DNA of 6,507 nt, from positions 1 to 6,507 of the forward strand of contig CALCZO010000319.1 in NCBI GenBank assembly GCA_937903315.1, written 5' to 3'. Of the stretch, positions 1-6,507 are shown piece after piece (position 1 is the stretch's first letter; each line of letters begins with the position of its first letter). The stretch is from an uncultured Alphaproteobacteria bacterium. Its GTDB lineage: Bacteria; Pseudomonadota; Alphaproteobacteria; Rhizobiales; Beijerinckiaceae. The notes below the pieces were generated by a model. That model ran no database searches. It was not told the origin of the DNA and saw nothing but the letters and a program-made list of their open reading frames with translations. The position numbers and the translations under genes are program-made.

Positions 1-592
1 GGATCGACCGGCGGACCTTGTCGGACCAGTAGTCATAGTGTGCGATGCGGCGCAGAGATGCCTCGATGCCGCCCAGAATCACCGGCGATTCAGGAAAGGC
101 CTCGCGGCAGCGCTGGGCGTAGACGATCACCGACCGGTCCGGTCGCTTTCCGCCTTCGCCGCCGGGCGTATAGCTGTCGTTGTGCCTCAGCCGACGGTCC
201 GAGGTGTAGCGGTTCACCATCGAATCCATGTTGCCGGATGTGACACCGAAGAAGACATTCGGCTTGCCCAGCGCCCTGAAGGCGGACGCGTCGCGCCATT
301 CGGGCTGTGCAATGATGCCGACGCGAAAGCCCTGCGCTTCGAGAAGCCGCGCCACCAGCGCCATTCCGAAGCTCGGATGGTCGATATAGGCATCGCCGGT
401 CACCAGGATGATGTCGCACGAATCCCAGCCCAGCGTGTCCATCTCCGCCCGCGACATCGGGAAAAACGGTGCGGTTCCGAAGCGATGTGCCCAGTGCTTC
501 TTGTAGGAGAACAATGGCTTGGCTGCAGATGCGGCCGTGGCATCAGGCACGAGTCCGGACGGACGTGGGCTCGACGGAGTGGAGGCGTGCAT
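1..592 (-). CDS. ygiQ: YgiQ family radical SAM protein (N-terminal 197 residues; 3' end outside window)
   Basis: The first 197 codons are visible and the gene runs off the left edge. Recognisable YgiQ (UPF0313) blocks appear in order: an aromatic-basic entry segment (SYKKHW, residues 29-34), GTAPFFPMSR (39-48), a Rossmann-like stretch with VTGDAYIDHPSFG (64-76) and GFRVGIIAQP (88-97), then FFGVTSGNMDSMVNRYTSDR (114-133), TPGGEGGKRPDRS (142-154) and ILGGIEASLRRIAHYDYWSD (172-191). In this family these precede the radical SAM core; its CxxxCxxC iron-sulphur motif would lie beyond the window, so catalytic competence cannot be judged. The biochemical role of YgiQ is not established. I chose the ATG at 592 because the family blocks begin about 25 residues later. 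Its Shine-Dalgarno is weak (CAGG about 9 bases upstream), and a TTG two codons earlier is an alternative. The gene is divergent from the sox operon and shows no functional tie to it. Confidence 0.93.
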   Translation of the reverse strand, partial: MHASTPSSPRPSGLVPDATAASAAKPLFSYKKHWAHRFGTAPFFPMSRAEMDTLGWDSCDIILVTGDAYIDHPSFGMALVARLLEAQGFRVGIIAQPEWRDASAFRALGKPNVFFGVTSGNMDSMVNRYTSDRRLRHNDSYTPGGEGGKRPDRSVIVYAQRCREAFPESPVILGGIEASLRRIAHYDYWSDKVRRSI

Positions 593-929
593 GGCCAAAA
601 ACCTGAAGTTCCGGAGAAAGGGCGCCCGATCGGCGGATGATCTCAGCAGGGATGCTCCAAGCGGGCCCCTTAAGCACTGTAGCGGCGTTCTTGGCTGAAA
701 TGCCCGAAAACGTCAAGAAAATCAGCATGGACATCACGGAGCCGCTGGTGCCTGGCGCGCCCGGAACGGAGCTGCACTCTGGACGCCCGTACCGGATCAT
801 CCTAGACACGACTGCAGAACAGGGCGGGTCGCCGTGCGGCTCGCTGACGTGGGCAGACGGGGAAGCGATGGCTCAGGTTGTCTGGCGCCGGATGTTGAAC
901 TGGTCGCAAACATTCAGAGGCATGGAGCA
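593..929. other. Divergent intergenic region between ygiQ and soxB; sox leader/control region
   Basis: This 337-base gap separates two divergent genes, so it must contain the sox promoter and probably the ygiQ promoter. I see no good sigma-70 pair. TTGGCT at 691-696 is the best -35 look-alike but has no matching -10, and TTGAAC at 895-900 is too close to the start codon. I found no strong inverted repeat, T-tract terminator or riboswitch core. A + strand frame is open from ATG 637 to TGA 931-933 (98 codons; further ATGs at 700 and 727), and its stop overlaps the soxB start as ATGA. Its product resembles nothing I recognise, has no clear ribosome binding site and no signal peptide or membrane segment. 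I therefore leave it as an unproven open frame rather than a gene. Confidence 0.6.
916..920 (+). promoter_or_regulatory. Ribosome binding site of soxB
   Basis: AGAGG lies 9 bases before the ATG at 930. It supports this start over an in-frame GTG at 834, which would add 32 residues unlike the family. A second purine run, GGAG at 924-927, is only two bases from the ATG and is probably too close to serve. Confidence 0.6.
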
Positions 930-2180
930 ATGAAGTTCTCCGCTCTTTCGGTGATTGCCCAGGGCCTGTCCGGCAATCGCGGCTGGCCGGAACAATGGCG
1001 CTCGCCCGAACCCAAGCCTGCCTATGACGCCGTGATCATCGGCGCTGGCGGACACGGGCTCGCCACCGCCTATTACATGGCCAAGGAGCACGGATTGCGG
1101 AACATCGCCGTGCTGGACAAGGGCTGGCTCGGTGGGGGCAATACCGGGCGCAATACCACGATCGTTCGCTCGAATTACCTCTGGGAGGAGTCCGAAGCCA
1201 TCTATGAGCATGCGATGCAGCTCTGGGCCGGGCTGTCGCATGAGCTCAACTACAACGTCATGTACTCGCCGCGCGGCGTGATGATGCTGGCGCACAACAC
1301 CCACGATGTACAGGTGCTGAAGCGTCATATTCATGCCAACAGGCTCGCGGGCATCGACAACGAGTGGCTTGCGCCGCAGGAGGCAAAAGCATTTTGCCCA
1401 CTCCTCAACATCGAGGCGAACATCCGTTATCCTGTGATTGGCGCCGCGCTGCAACGGCGCGGCGGCACGGCGCGGCATGATGCCGTTGCCTGGGGTTATG
1501 CCCGAGCCGCCGACAGGCTGGGCGTCGACATCATCCAGAACTGCGAAGTCACCGGGCTGCGCCGCGAGGCGTCAGGCGCGGTCTGCGGTGTTGAAACGGC
1601 AAAGGGGTTCATCGCGACCAGGCGGATCGGCGTTGTGGCGGCGGGCAACACCTCGGTGGTGATGGCGATGGCCGGTGTTCGGATGCCGCTCGAAAGCTAT
1701 CCGTTGCAGGCGCTCGTTTCCGAGCCGGTCAAGCCGATGATGCCATGCGTCGTGATGTCCAACACGGTGCATGCCTACATGTCGCAATCGGACAAGGGCG
1801 AGCTGGTCATCGGTGCCGGCACCGATTCCTACACCTCCTACTCGCAAACCGGGGCGCTCCATGTCGCCACCCATACGCTGGACGCGATCTGCGAGCTGTT
1901 TCCTGCCGTGCGTCGGCTCCGGATGCTGCGCAACTGGGGCGGCATTGTCGATGTCACGCCGGATCGCTCGCCGATCATCGGCAAGACGCCGGTGTCGGGC
2001 CTGTTCGTCAATTGCGGCTGGGGGACCGGAGGGTTCAAGGCCACGCCGGGTTCGGGCCACGTGTTCGCCCATCTCGTCGCCACCGGCGAACCCGAGCGGA
2101 TCGCCGCCCCGTTTTCGCTGGAGCGCTTCCGCACCGGCCGCCTGATCGACGAGGCGGCAGCCGCCGCTGTCGCGCATTGA
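930..2180 (+). CDS. soxB: Heterotetrameric sarcosine oxidase subunit beta
   Basis: Catalytic flavin subunit of cytoplasmic sarcosine oxidase. It oxidises sarcosine at FAD and carries electrons to a covalent FMN, where O2 becomes H2O2. The protein is 416 residues, normal for the family. It is a DAO-fold oxidoreductase: the FAD dinucleotide motif GAGGHG is at 38-43 after a beta strand (YDAVII), followed by the family blocks GWLGGGNTGRNTTIVRSNYL (65-84) and GWGTGGFKATPGSG (363-376). His183 in GGTARHDAVAWGYAR aligns, by the 10-residue longer N-terminus here, with His173 of the Stenotrophomonas and Corynebacterium enzymes, the residue that binds FMN covalently. Start: the ATG at 930 has an AGAGG site, and the N-terminus matches rhizobial SoxB, ending in WRSPEPKP before the Rossmann strand. 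It is the first gene of the operon, 10 bases before soxD. The single-subunit (monomeric) sarcosine oxidase is excluded by the gene context and by the N-terminal extension. Confidence 0.97.
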   Translation: MKFSALSVIAQGLSGNRGWPEQWRSPEPKPAYDAVIIGAGGHGLATAYYMAKEHGLRNIAVLDKGWLGGGNTGRNTTIVRSNYLWEESEAIYEHAMQLWAGLSHELNYNVMYSPRGVMMLAHNTHDVQVLKRHIHANRLAGIDNEWLAPQEAKAFCPLLNIEANIRYPVIGAALQRRGGTARHDAVAWGYARAADRLGVDIIQNCEVTGLRREASGAVCGVETAKGFIATRRIGVVAAGNTSVVMAMAGVRMPLESYPLQALVSEPVKPMMPCVVMSNTVHAYMSQSDKGELVIGAGTDSYTSYSQTGALHVATHTLDAICELFPAVRRLRMLRNWGGIVDVTPDRSPIIGKTPVSGLFVNCGWGTGGFKATPGSGHVFAHLVATGEPERIAAPFSLERFRTGRLIDEAAAAAVAH

Positions 2181-2190
2181 AAGTGACATC

Positions 2191-2484
2191 ATGCTGCTGA
2201 TCCATTGCCCGTACTGCCAGATGGACCGACCCGAAACCGAGTTCCGTAACGGCGGGGAAGCCCATGTTGCCCGCCCGGCGGATCCGATGGCGGCCAGCGA
2301 TGACGAGTGGGCCGGCTTTCTCTATTATCGCTCCAACCCGCGCGGTCTGCATGCCGAGCGCTGGCGACACACGCATGGCTGCGGGCGCTTCTTCAATTGC
2401 CTTCGCGATACCGTCAGCGACCGGATCGTGACGACCTACAAGGCCGGAACGATGCGGCCTGTTCCGGCACCGGAGGCGTTATGA
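2191..2484 (+). CDS. soxD: Sarcosine oxidase subunit delta (zinc subunit)
   Basis: Smallest subunit of the heterotetramer, 97 residues, the usual length. It binds one structural zinc and packs in the complex. Cys6 and Cys9 form the CPYC pair, and His60 and Cys64 lie in RWRHTHGCG. This matches the Cys-Cys-His-Cys zinc site of the Stenotrophomonas enzyme (C6, C9, H59, C63), so the metal site looks intact; His62 is a less likely alternative ligand. Other family blocks are GGEAHVARPADP (21-32), the FLYYRSNPRG region (43-52) and FFNCLRDTV (67-75). The start ATG is 10 bases after the soxB stop with a purine-rich GAAAGTGA run upstream. Its stop overlaps the soxA start as ATGA, indicating translational coupling. 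Confidence 0.96.
   Translation: MLLIHCPYCQMDRPETEFRNGGEAHVARPADPMAASDDEWAGFLYYRSNPRGLHAERWRHTHGCGRFFNCLRDTVSDRIVTTYKAGTMRPVPAPEAL
2472..2476 (+). promoter_or_regulatory. Ribosome binding site of soxA
   Basis: GGAGG lies inside the 3' end of soxD, four bases before the ATG at 2481. The spacing is short, but the site together with the ATGA overlap fixes the soxA start. An in-frame upstream ATG at 2307, inside soxD, would add 58 residues that are only the soxD coding region read in another frame. Confidence 0.6.
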
Positions 2485-5465
2485 AGGAGGCATTCCGCTT
2501 GCCGTCACCGGCCGGCCGGCCGATACGGTTTGTCTTTGACGGCGTCGCCTATCAGGGGCGCGAGGGCGACACGCTTGCCACTGCCCTGCTTGCCAACGGT
2601 GTCCATCTGGTGGGACGGTCCTACAAGTACCACCGTCCGCGCGGGATCCTCTCGGCGGGCCCGGAGGAGCCCAATGCGCTTGTGGCGGTGCATCGCGGGC
2701 CGGGGCGAATGACTCCCAACCTGCGGGCAACGCAAGTCGAACTGTACGAGGGGCTGGAGGCAACCAGCCAGAACCGCTGGCCGTCGCTGGCGCTCGACGT
2801 CGGTGTGGTCAACGACCTTGCCAGCCGGTTCTTCTCTGCCGGTTTCTATTACAAGACCTTCATGGGGCCGAAGGCGGCGGGGACGGCGCTGTGGACGAAG
2901 GTGTTCGAGCCGATCGTGCGGCAGGCGGCCGGGTTGGGCGAGCGACCGCATGATCCCGACCCCGATCGCTACGCGCAGTTTCACGCCCATTGCGATGTTC
3001 TGGTCTGCGGCGGTGGCCCGGCCGGCATCGCTGCCGCTCTCGTCGCCGGTCGCGCCGGCAAGGATGTCATCCTGTGTGACGAGCAGGCGGCGTTCGGCGG
3101 CAGTCTGCTGCATGAAACCACGGCGCTGATTGATGGAAAGCCTGCGCGGGACTGGCTGGCCGATGCGCTGAGTGACCTCGCCGGGCGCACGAATGTGCGG
3201 CTTCTGGCACGCACGCAGGCCTTCGGCTATTACGCGCAGAATTTTGTCGCCCTGTCCGAACGTGTCGCCGATCACCGGCCCGCCGGATCGTCCGCCGTGC
3301 GCGAGCGGCTCTGGCAGGTCCGTGCCAACAAGGTCGTGATTGCAACCGGCGCCATCGAACGCCCGCTGGTTTTCCCCGGCAACGACCGTCCCGGCGTGAT
3401 GCTGGCAGAAGCGGCGCGCTGCTATCTCAATCGCTATGGCGTCAAGGTCGGGGCGCGGGTCGTAATCGCCACCGCGCATGACAGCGCCTATCGTGTGGCG
3501 CGGGATCTGATGGCGGCCGGCGTCGACGTGGCGGCCATTGCCGACTGCCGTGCTGTCGTGCCGGAATCCGTGCTGGAGATGGCACAGGCAGCCGGCCTCC
3601 GCGTCATCCGGGCTGCGACCGTTGCCGGAACCCGAGGCCGCCTGCGCATCACGGCTGCGGGACTGTCCTCGGTCGTCGACGGTGTGGTGGCGTCGCCCGA
3701 ATGGATCGCCTGTGATTGTCTGTTGATGTCGGGGGGCTGGACCCCGTCGGTGCATCTTCATTCCCAGTCGCGCGGCAAGGTCGTCTGGAATGACGATCGG
3801 CAGATGTATCTGCCCGGCGTCCCGGTGCAGGATGAGCAGTCCGCCGGTGCGTGCAGGGGCCTGTTCGGACTCGGCGATGTGCTGATGGATGGCTTGAGCG
3901 CCGGTGCGCGCGCCGCGGGTCTTTCCGGTCAGCCCCGGCCGGTTACGGTCTGCGGCGATAGTGGCACGGAGGGCGGCATTCTCGGCCGCCTCCCCTGGCG
4001 TCACGATCTTGCTGGCCCATCGTTCGTCGACTTCCAGAACGATGTGAAGGCGGACGATATCGACCTTGCCGTGCAGGAGGGGATGCGCTCGATCGAGCAT
4101 ATCAAGCGCTATACCACGACCGGCATGGCGACCGATCAGGGCAAGACATCCAACCTGAATGCGCTCGCCATCGCCGCAGGGCGGCTGGGAAAAACCATTC
4201 CCGAGGTGGGCCTCACCACCTTCCGCCAACCCTATACGCCGGTGACATTCGGTGCCTTTGCCGGTGCCAGCCGCGGCGAATTGTTCGATCCGGTCCGCAA
4301 GACGCCGATCCATCGCTGGGCGAGCGAGTACGGTGCCGTGTTCGAGGATGTCGGTTTGTGGAAGCGCGCCCGGTATTTCCCGCGCCCCGGCGAGGATATG
4401 CACGCTGCGGTCGACCGGGAATGCAGGCAGGCGCGCCTGAGTGCCGGCCTGTTCGATGCGTCAACGCTCGGCAAGATCGAGGTTGTCGGCCCCGATGCCG
4501 CCCGGTTTCTCGAGCGGATGTACACCAACTCTCTTGCGAAGCTGGAGCCGGGACGCTGCCGCTATGGCCTGATGTTGAATGAAGCCGGCTTTGTGATGGA
4601 TGACGGGATCATCGCGCGTCTGGCCGCAGATCGTTTCCATGTCACCACCACGACCGGTGGCGCCGCGCGCGTCCTCAACCACATGGAAGACTATCTCCAG
4701 ACGGAATTTACCGATCTTCGCGTCTGGCTGACCTCGACGACCGAGCAATGGGCGGTCATTGCCGTGCAAGGGCCGCGTGCGCGCGACATTCTTCAGCCGT
4801 TGGTCGAGGGTTTCGACATTGCCCGGCAGGCGATGCCGCATATGTCGGTGCGCGAGGGCACTGTCTGCGGCATTCCCGCCCGTGTGATGCGTGTCAGCTT
4901 TACCGGTGAGCTTGGCTACGAGATCAACGTGCCCGCCGATTTTGGCCGTGCCGTCTGGGACGCGGTGTGGGCGGCCGGCCGCAGCCACGATGCTGTCGCC
5001 TACGGCACCGAGGCGATGCATGTGCTGCGCGCCGAGAAGGGCTACATCATTGTCGGGCAGGAGACCGATGGCACTGTAACACCCGATGATCTCGGCCTGA
5101 CCTGGGCTATCGGCAAGGCCAAGCCGGATTTCGTCGGCAAGCGATCGCTGGTCCGGCCCGATATGCTGGCGCGTGATCGCAAGCAGCTTGTCGGCCTTTT
5201 GACCGACACGCCGGGGACGGTTCTGGAGGAGGGGGCGCAGATCACTGCACCCGCGCATCCGAAGATCGGTGACGCTGCGCTGGGCTTTGTCACGTCGTCC
5301 TATACAAGTCCCGTTCTTGGCCGGTCCATCGCGCTGGCGCTTGTTGCGGCCGGACGGTCGCGCAAGGGCGAGCGCCTCCATGTTCCGATGCCCGGCGGCG
5401 CCCTCGCCGTTACGGTCGTCGATCCTGTGTTTTTCGATCCTGAGGGAGACCGGGTTCATGGCTGA
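2481..5465 (+). CDS. soxA: Heterotetrameric sarcosine oxidase subunit alpha
   Basis: Largest subunit, 994 residues, full length for the family. It binds NAD and tetrahydrofolate and turns the carbon released from sarcosine into 5,10-methylene-THF. Domains in order: a ferredoxin-like N-terminal fold (about 1-100; VAYQGREGDTLATALLANGV, then SYKYHRPRGI), which contains no cysteine and so cannot hold a 2Fe-2S cluster; a two-part pyridine nucleotide-type domain with GGGPAG (177-182) and ATGAIERP (288-295), and the later LLMSGGWTPSVHLHSQ and MATDQGKTSNLNALAIA blocks; then from about residue 630 a GcvT aminomethyltransferase domain (MHAAVDRECRQARLSAGLFD onward) with an Asp pair in VMDDGII (707-708) at the position of the catalytic and folate-binding aspartate of T-protein, and a GcvT C-terminal barrel (about 900-985). 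It starts in an ATGA overlap with soxD and overlaps soxG by 8 bases. I see no frameshift or missing segment. Confidence 0.97.
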   Translation: MKEAFRLPSPAGRPIRFVFDGVAYQGREGDTLATALLANGVHLVGRSYKYHRPRGILSAGPEEPNALVAVHRGPGRMTPNLRATQVELYEGLEATSQNRWPSLALDVGVVNDLASRFFSAGFYYKTFMGPKAAGTALWTKVFEPIVRQAAGLGERPHDPDPDRYAQFHAHCDVLVCGGGPAGIAAALVAGRAGKDVILCDEQAAFGGSLLHETTALIDGKPARDWLADALSDLAGRTNVRLLARTQAFGYYAQNFVALSERVADHRPAGSSAVRERLWQVRANKVVIATGAIERPLVFPGNDRPGVMLAEAARCYLNRYGVKVGARVVIATAHDSAYRVARDLMAAGVDVAAIADCRAVVPESVLEMAQAAGLRVIRAATVAGTRGRLRITAAGLSSVVDGVVASPEWIACDCLLMSGGWTPSVHLHSQSRGKVVWNDDRQMYLPGVPVQDEQSAGACRGLFGLGDVLMDGLSAGARAAGLSGQPRPVTVCGDSGTEGGILGRLPWRHDLAGPSFVDFQNDVKADDIDLAVQEGMRSIEHIKRYTTTGMATDQGKTSNLNALAIAAGRLGKTIPEVGLTTFRQPYTPVTFGAFAGASRGELFDPVRKTPIHRWASEYGAVFEDVGLWKRARYFPRPGEDMHAAVDRECRQARLSAGLFDASTLGKIEVVGPDAARFLERMYTNSLAKLEPGRCRYGLMLNEAGFVMDDGIIARLAADRFHVTTTTGGAARVLNHMEDYLQTEFTDLRVWLTSTTEQWAVIAVQGPRARDILQPLVEGFDIARQAMPHMSVREGTVCGIPARVMRVSFTGELGYEINVPADFGRAVWDAVWAAGRSHDAVAYGTEAMHVLRAEKGYIIVGQETDGTVTPDDLGLTWAIGKAKPDFVGKRSLVRPDMLARDRKQLVGLLTDTPGTVLEEGAQITAPAHPKIGDAALGFVTSSYTSPVLGRSIALALVAAGRSRKGERLHVPMPGGALAVTVVDPVFFDPEGDRVHG
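5442..5448 (+). promoter_or_regulatory. Ribosome binding site of soxG
   Basis: GAGGGAG lies within the last codons of soxA, 9 bases before the ATG at 5458. It is the strongest Shine-Dalgarno in the window and decides the soxG start against an in-frame upstream ATG at 5269, which lies deep inside soxA. Confidence 0.75.
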
Positions 5466-6060
5466 TCAGTCGCATCCTGCTGTCGCGCGCGATCAGGCAT
5501 GCGATGGCGTTCTTCCGCTGTCAGGCGATGGCCTTCGTGTGACGGCGTCGCCATTGGCGGCGCGATTCGTCCTGCGCGGCGCGACGTCGCTGCCTGCGTG
5601 GTTCGGACCTTCATTGCCGCCACGACTGGGCACCGCCACCGCTGAAGGACGTGCCGCGCTCTGGCTCGGTCCTGATGAGACGCTGCTGCTTGCGCCCGGC
5701 GGCGATGCCGGGGCGCTGTTCGCCGATCTTGAACGGGACCTTGCCGCGCAGTCCTGTAGCCTCGTCGATGTCTCGCATCGGCAGGCCGGGCTCGTGGTGG
5801 AAGGGCCCTTGTCCTCGCTTTGCCTCGCCGCCGGATGCCCGCTCGACCTGAGGCCAAGCGCATTTCCTGTCGGCATGGTGGCGCGAACGATCTTCTTCAA
5901 GTGCGAGATCATCCTCTGGCGCCGTGCCCAGGATTGTTTCCACGTCGAGGTCTGGCGTTCCTTCGTGCCTTATCTGGCCGGGCAGCTTGCGCAGGCCCGT
6001 GCCGGCACCGCCGGATTGCCGGTCACAGGCGGCGGCGCGCCAGCGCCCATGCATTGGTGA
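5458..6060 (+). CDS. soxG: Sarcosine oxidase subunit gamma
   Basis: Gamma subunit of the heterotetramer, 200 residues, near the usual length. The family has a GcvT-like fold and packs against the other subunits; no separate catalysis is assigned to it. Visible blocks are LRVTASPLAARFVLRGA (middle of the N-terminal half), ALWLGPDETLLLAPGG (a substrate-fold hallmark), LVDVSHRQAGLVVEGP, LAAGCPLDLRPSAFPVG and the C-terminal LWRRAQDCFHVEVWRSFVPY. The start at 5458 follows a strong GAGGGAG site and overlaps the soxA stop by 8 bases in another frame. After LAGQLAQAR, where many homologues end, a Gly/Ala/Pro-rich tail of about 20 residues continues; its last 38 bases overlap the opposing ATPase gene. 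It is the last gene of the operon, and I see no terminator between it and the converging gene. Confidence 0.93.
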   Translation: MADQSHPAVARDQACDGVLPLSGDGLRVTASPLAARFVLRGATSLPAWFGPSLPPRLGTATAEGRAALWLGPDETLLLAPGGDAGALFADLERDLAAQSCSLVDVSHRQAGLVVEGPLSSLCLAAGCPLDLRPSAFPVGMVARTIFFKCEIILWRRAQDCFHVEVWRSFVPYLAGQLAQARAGTAGLPVTGGGAPAPMHW

Positions 6061-6507
6061 CCACGGCAATCGACGAGCAGGCCATGGCGGCACCGGCGAG
6101 CGCCGGCGACAGCTTGCCCGCTGCGGCGAGCGGCAGGCCGATGCCGTTGAACAGGAATGCCAGTGCCAGATTCTGACCGATTGCGGCCCGCGTGGCCTTT
6201 CCGGCCAGAACGATTTTCGGGATCAGCGCCAGATCGCTGCGGTTCAGTGTGAACGACGCTGCTGCCTTTGCGGCTTCCGTGCCGCTGGCCATCGCAATTC
6301 CGACGTCGGCGGCGCGCAGGGCCGGCGTGTCGTTGATCCCGTCGCCGACCATGGCAATCAGGCCGTGATCGCCTCGCAGGTCATTCAGCGCGCGGATCTT
6401 GTCGTCGGGCTTGAGGTCGCCGCGCGCATCGGACACGGCAAAGCGCCGGGCAAAGGCGGCGACTGACGGGCCGCGGTCGCCCGACAATACGGTGACGGCG
6501 ATGCCAA
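6023..6507 (-). CDS. Heavy-metal (copper-type) P1B ATPase, C-terminal 161 residues; 5' end outside window
   Basis: Membrane pump exporting metal from the cytoplasm at the cost of ATP; only the C-terminal end is present. Visible in order: the end of the P/N domain (TVLSGDRGPSVAAFA), the basic DLKPDDKIRAL segment, the hinge GDGINDTPALRAADVGIAMA (6289-6348; the usual form is GDGINDAPAL), SGTEAAKAAASFTLNRSDL, then two transmembrane helices. TM7 reads N-x6-F-N-x4-P and TM8 has MACSS, fitting the P1B-1 (Cu+) pattern N-x6-YN-x4-P and MxxSS, except that Phe replaces the copper-ligand Tyr. The N-terminal metal-binding domain, the CPC motif in TM6 and the DKTG phosphorylation site lie beyond the right edge, so a copA or actP name would be a guess. 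The frame stays open to the right edge. Its last 38 bases overlap soxG tail-to-tail. I see no functional link to the sox genes. Confidence 0.92.
   Translation of the reverse strand, partial: GIAVTVLSGDRGPSVAAFARRFAVSDARGDLKPDDKIRALNDLRGDHGLIAMVGDGINDTPALRAADVGIAMASGTEAAKAAASFTLNRSDLALIPKIVLAGKATRAAIGQNLALAFLFNGIGLPLAAAGKLSPALAGAAMACSSIAVVTNAWALARRRL

Noticed and set aside
38..640. 200-codon open frame on the plus strand at the left edge
   Set aside because: It is antisense to ygiQ, whose family motifs run through the whole stretch on the other strand.
612..660. Possible glycine riboswitch upstream of the sox genes (GGAGAAAGGGC stretch)
   Set aside because: The conserved core after the first stem is missing and there is no second aptamer; the resemblance is limited to a short purine run.
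543..809. 88-codon minus-strand frame from 809 into ygiQ
   Set aside because: It is not in the ygiQ frame, overlaps the first codons of ygiQ and shows no recognisable protein sequence.
884..900. Sigma-54-like TGGC...TTGA element before soxB
   Set aside because: The spacing is wrong by one base, the GC of the -12 element is absent, and it lies too close to the start codon.
834..929. Longer soxB start at GTG 834
   Set aside because: The added 32 residues match no family member, while the ATG at 930 has an AGAGG site and the expected N-terminus.
2505..4403. 632-codon open frame on the minus strand inside soxA
   Set aside because: It lies fully antisense to a well-conserved gene, its product is a His/Arg/Gly-rich composition typical of the antisense of GC-rich coding DNA, and no family is recognisable.
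4461..5459. 332-codon open frame on the minus strand inside the 3' half of soxA
   Set aside because: Same antisense shadow effect; no motif, no ribosome binding site, and soxA explains the conservation.
6008..6035. GC-rich inverted repeat CCGCC...GGCGG near the end of soxG as a terminator
   Set aside because: The stem is only five pairs with a 15-base or longer loop, has no T-tract on either strand, and lies within coding sequence.

Overview
The window carries a complete four-gene operon for heterotetrameric sarcosine oxidase, soxB-soxD-soxA-soxG (930..6060, + strand). It is flanked by the 5' part of a ygiQ-type radical SAM gene (1..592, - strand, cut by the left edge) and the 3' part of a copper-type P1B ATPase gene (6023..6507, - strand, cut by the right edge). 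The DNA is GC-rich with mostly G or C at third codon positions. The B-D-A-G gene order and the SoxB sequence, including its N-terminus, are very like those of Rhizobiales (Hyphomicrobiales). The source is probably an alphaproteobacterium of that order; the exact genus cannot be read from the window.

Layout: (1) 1..592, ygiQ, reading leftward. (2) 593..929, a 337-base divergent intergenic region that must hold the sox control signals. I could not identify a convincing promoter, operator or riboswitch in it. A 98-codon open frame crosses it and ends in an ATGA overlap with soxB, but nothing else supports it as a gene. (3) 930..6060, the sox genes. soxB and soxD are 10 bases apart, soxD and soxA share an ATGA overlap, and soxA and soxG overlap by 8 bases, so all four are almost certainly one mRNA with translational coupling. 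(4) 6023..6507, the copper ATPase tail, converging on soxG and overlapping its end by 38 bases.

How the genes work together: SoxA, SoxB, SoxG and SoxD form one cytoplasmic enzyme. SoxB oxidises sarcosine (N-methylglycine) on FAD and passes electrons to a covalent FMN, where O2 is reduced to H2O2. SoxA carries an NAD-binding domain and a GcvT-like tetrahydrofolate domain that captures the released methyl carbon as 5,10-methylene-THF. SoxD is the small zinc subunit and SoxG the GcvT-like gamma subunit. The net result is sarcosine to glycine plus a one-carbon unit, the last step of choline, glycine betaine, creatinine or glyphosate-type catabolism. No glyA, folD, purU, catalase or regulator gene is visible, so any such partners lie outside.

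I found no mobile element, RNA gene, CRISPR array or clearly new system. The points worth a second look are the soxG/ATPase tail-to-tail overlap with a probably extended SoxG C-terminus, a Tyr-to-Phe change at the copper-ligand position of the ATPase, and the unexplained leader upstream of soxB.
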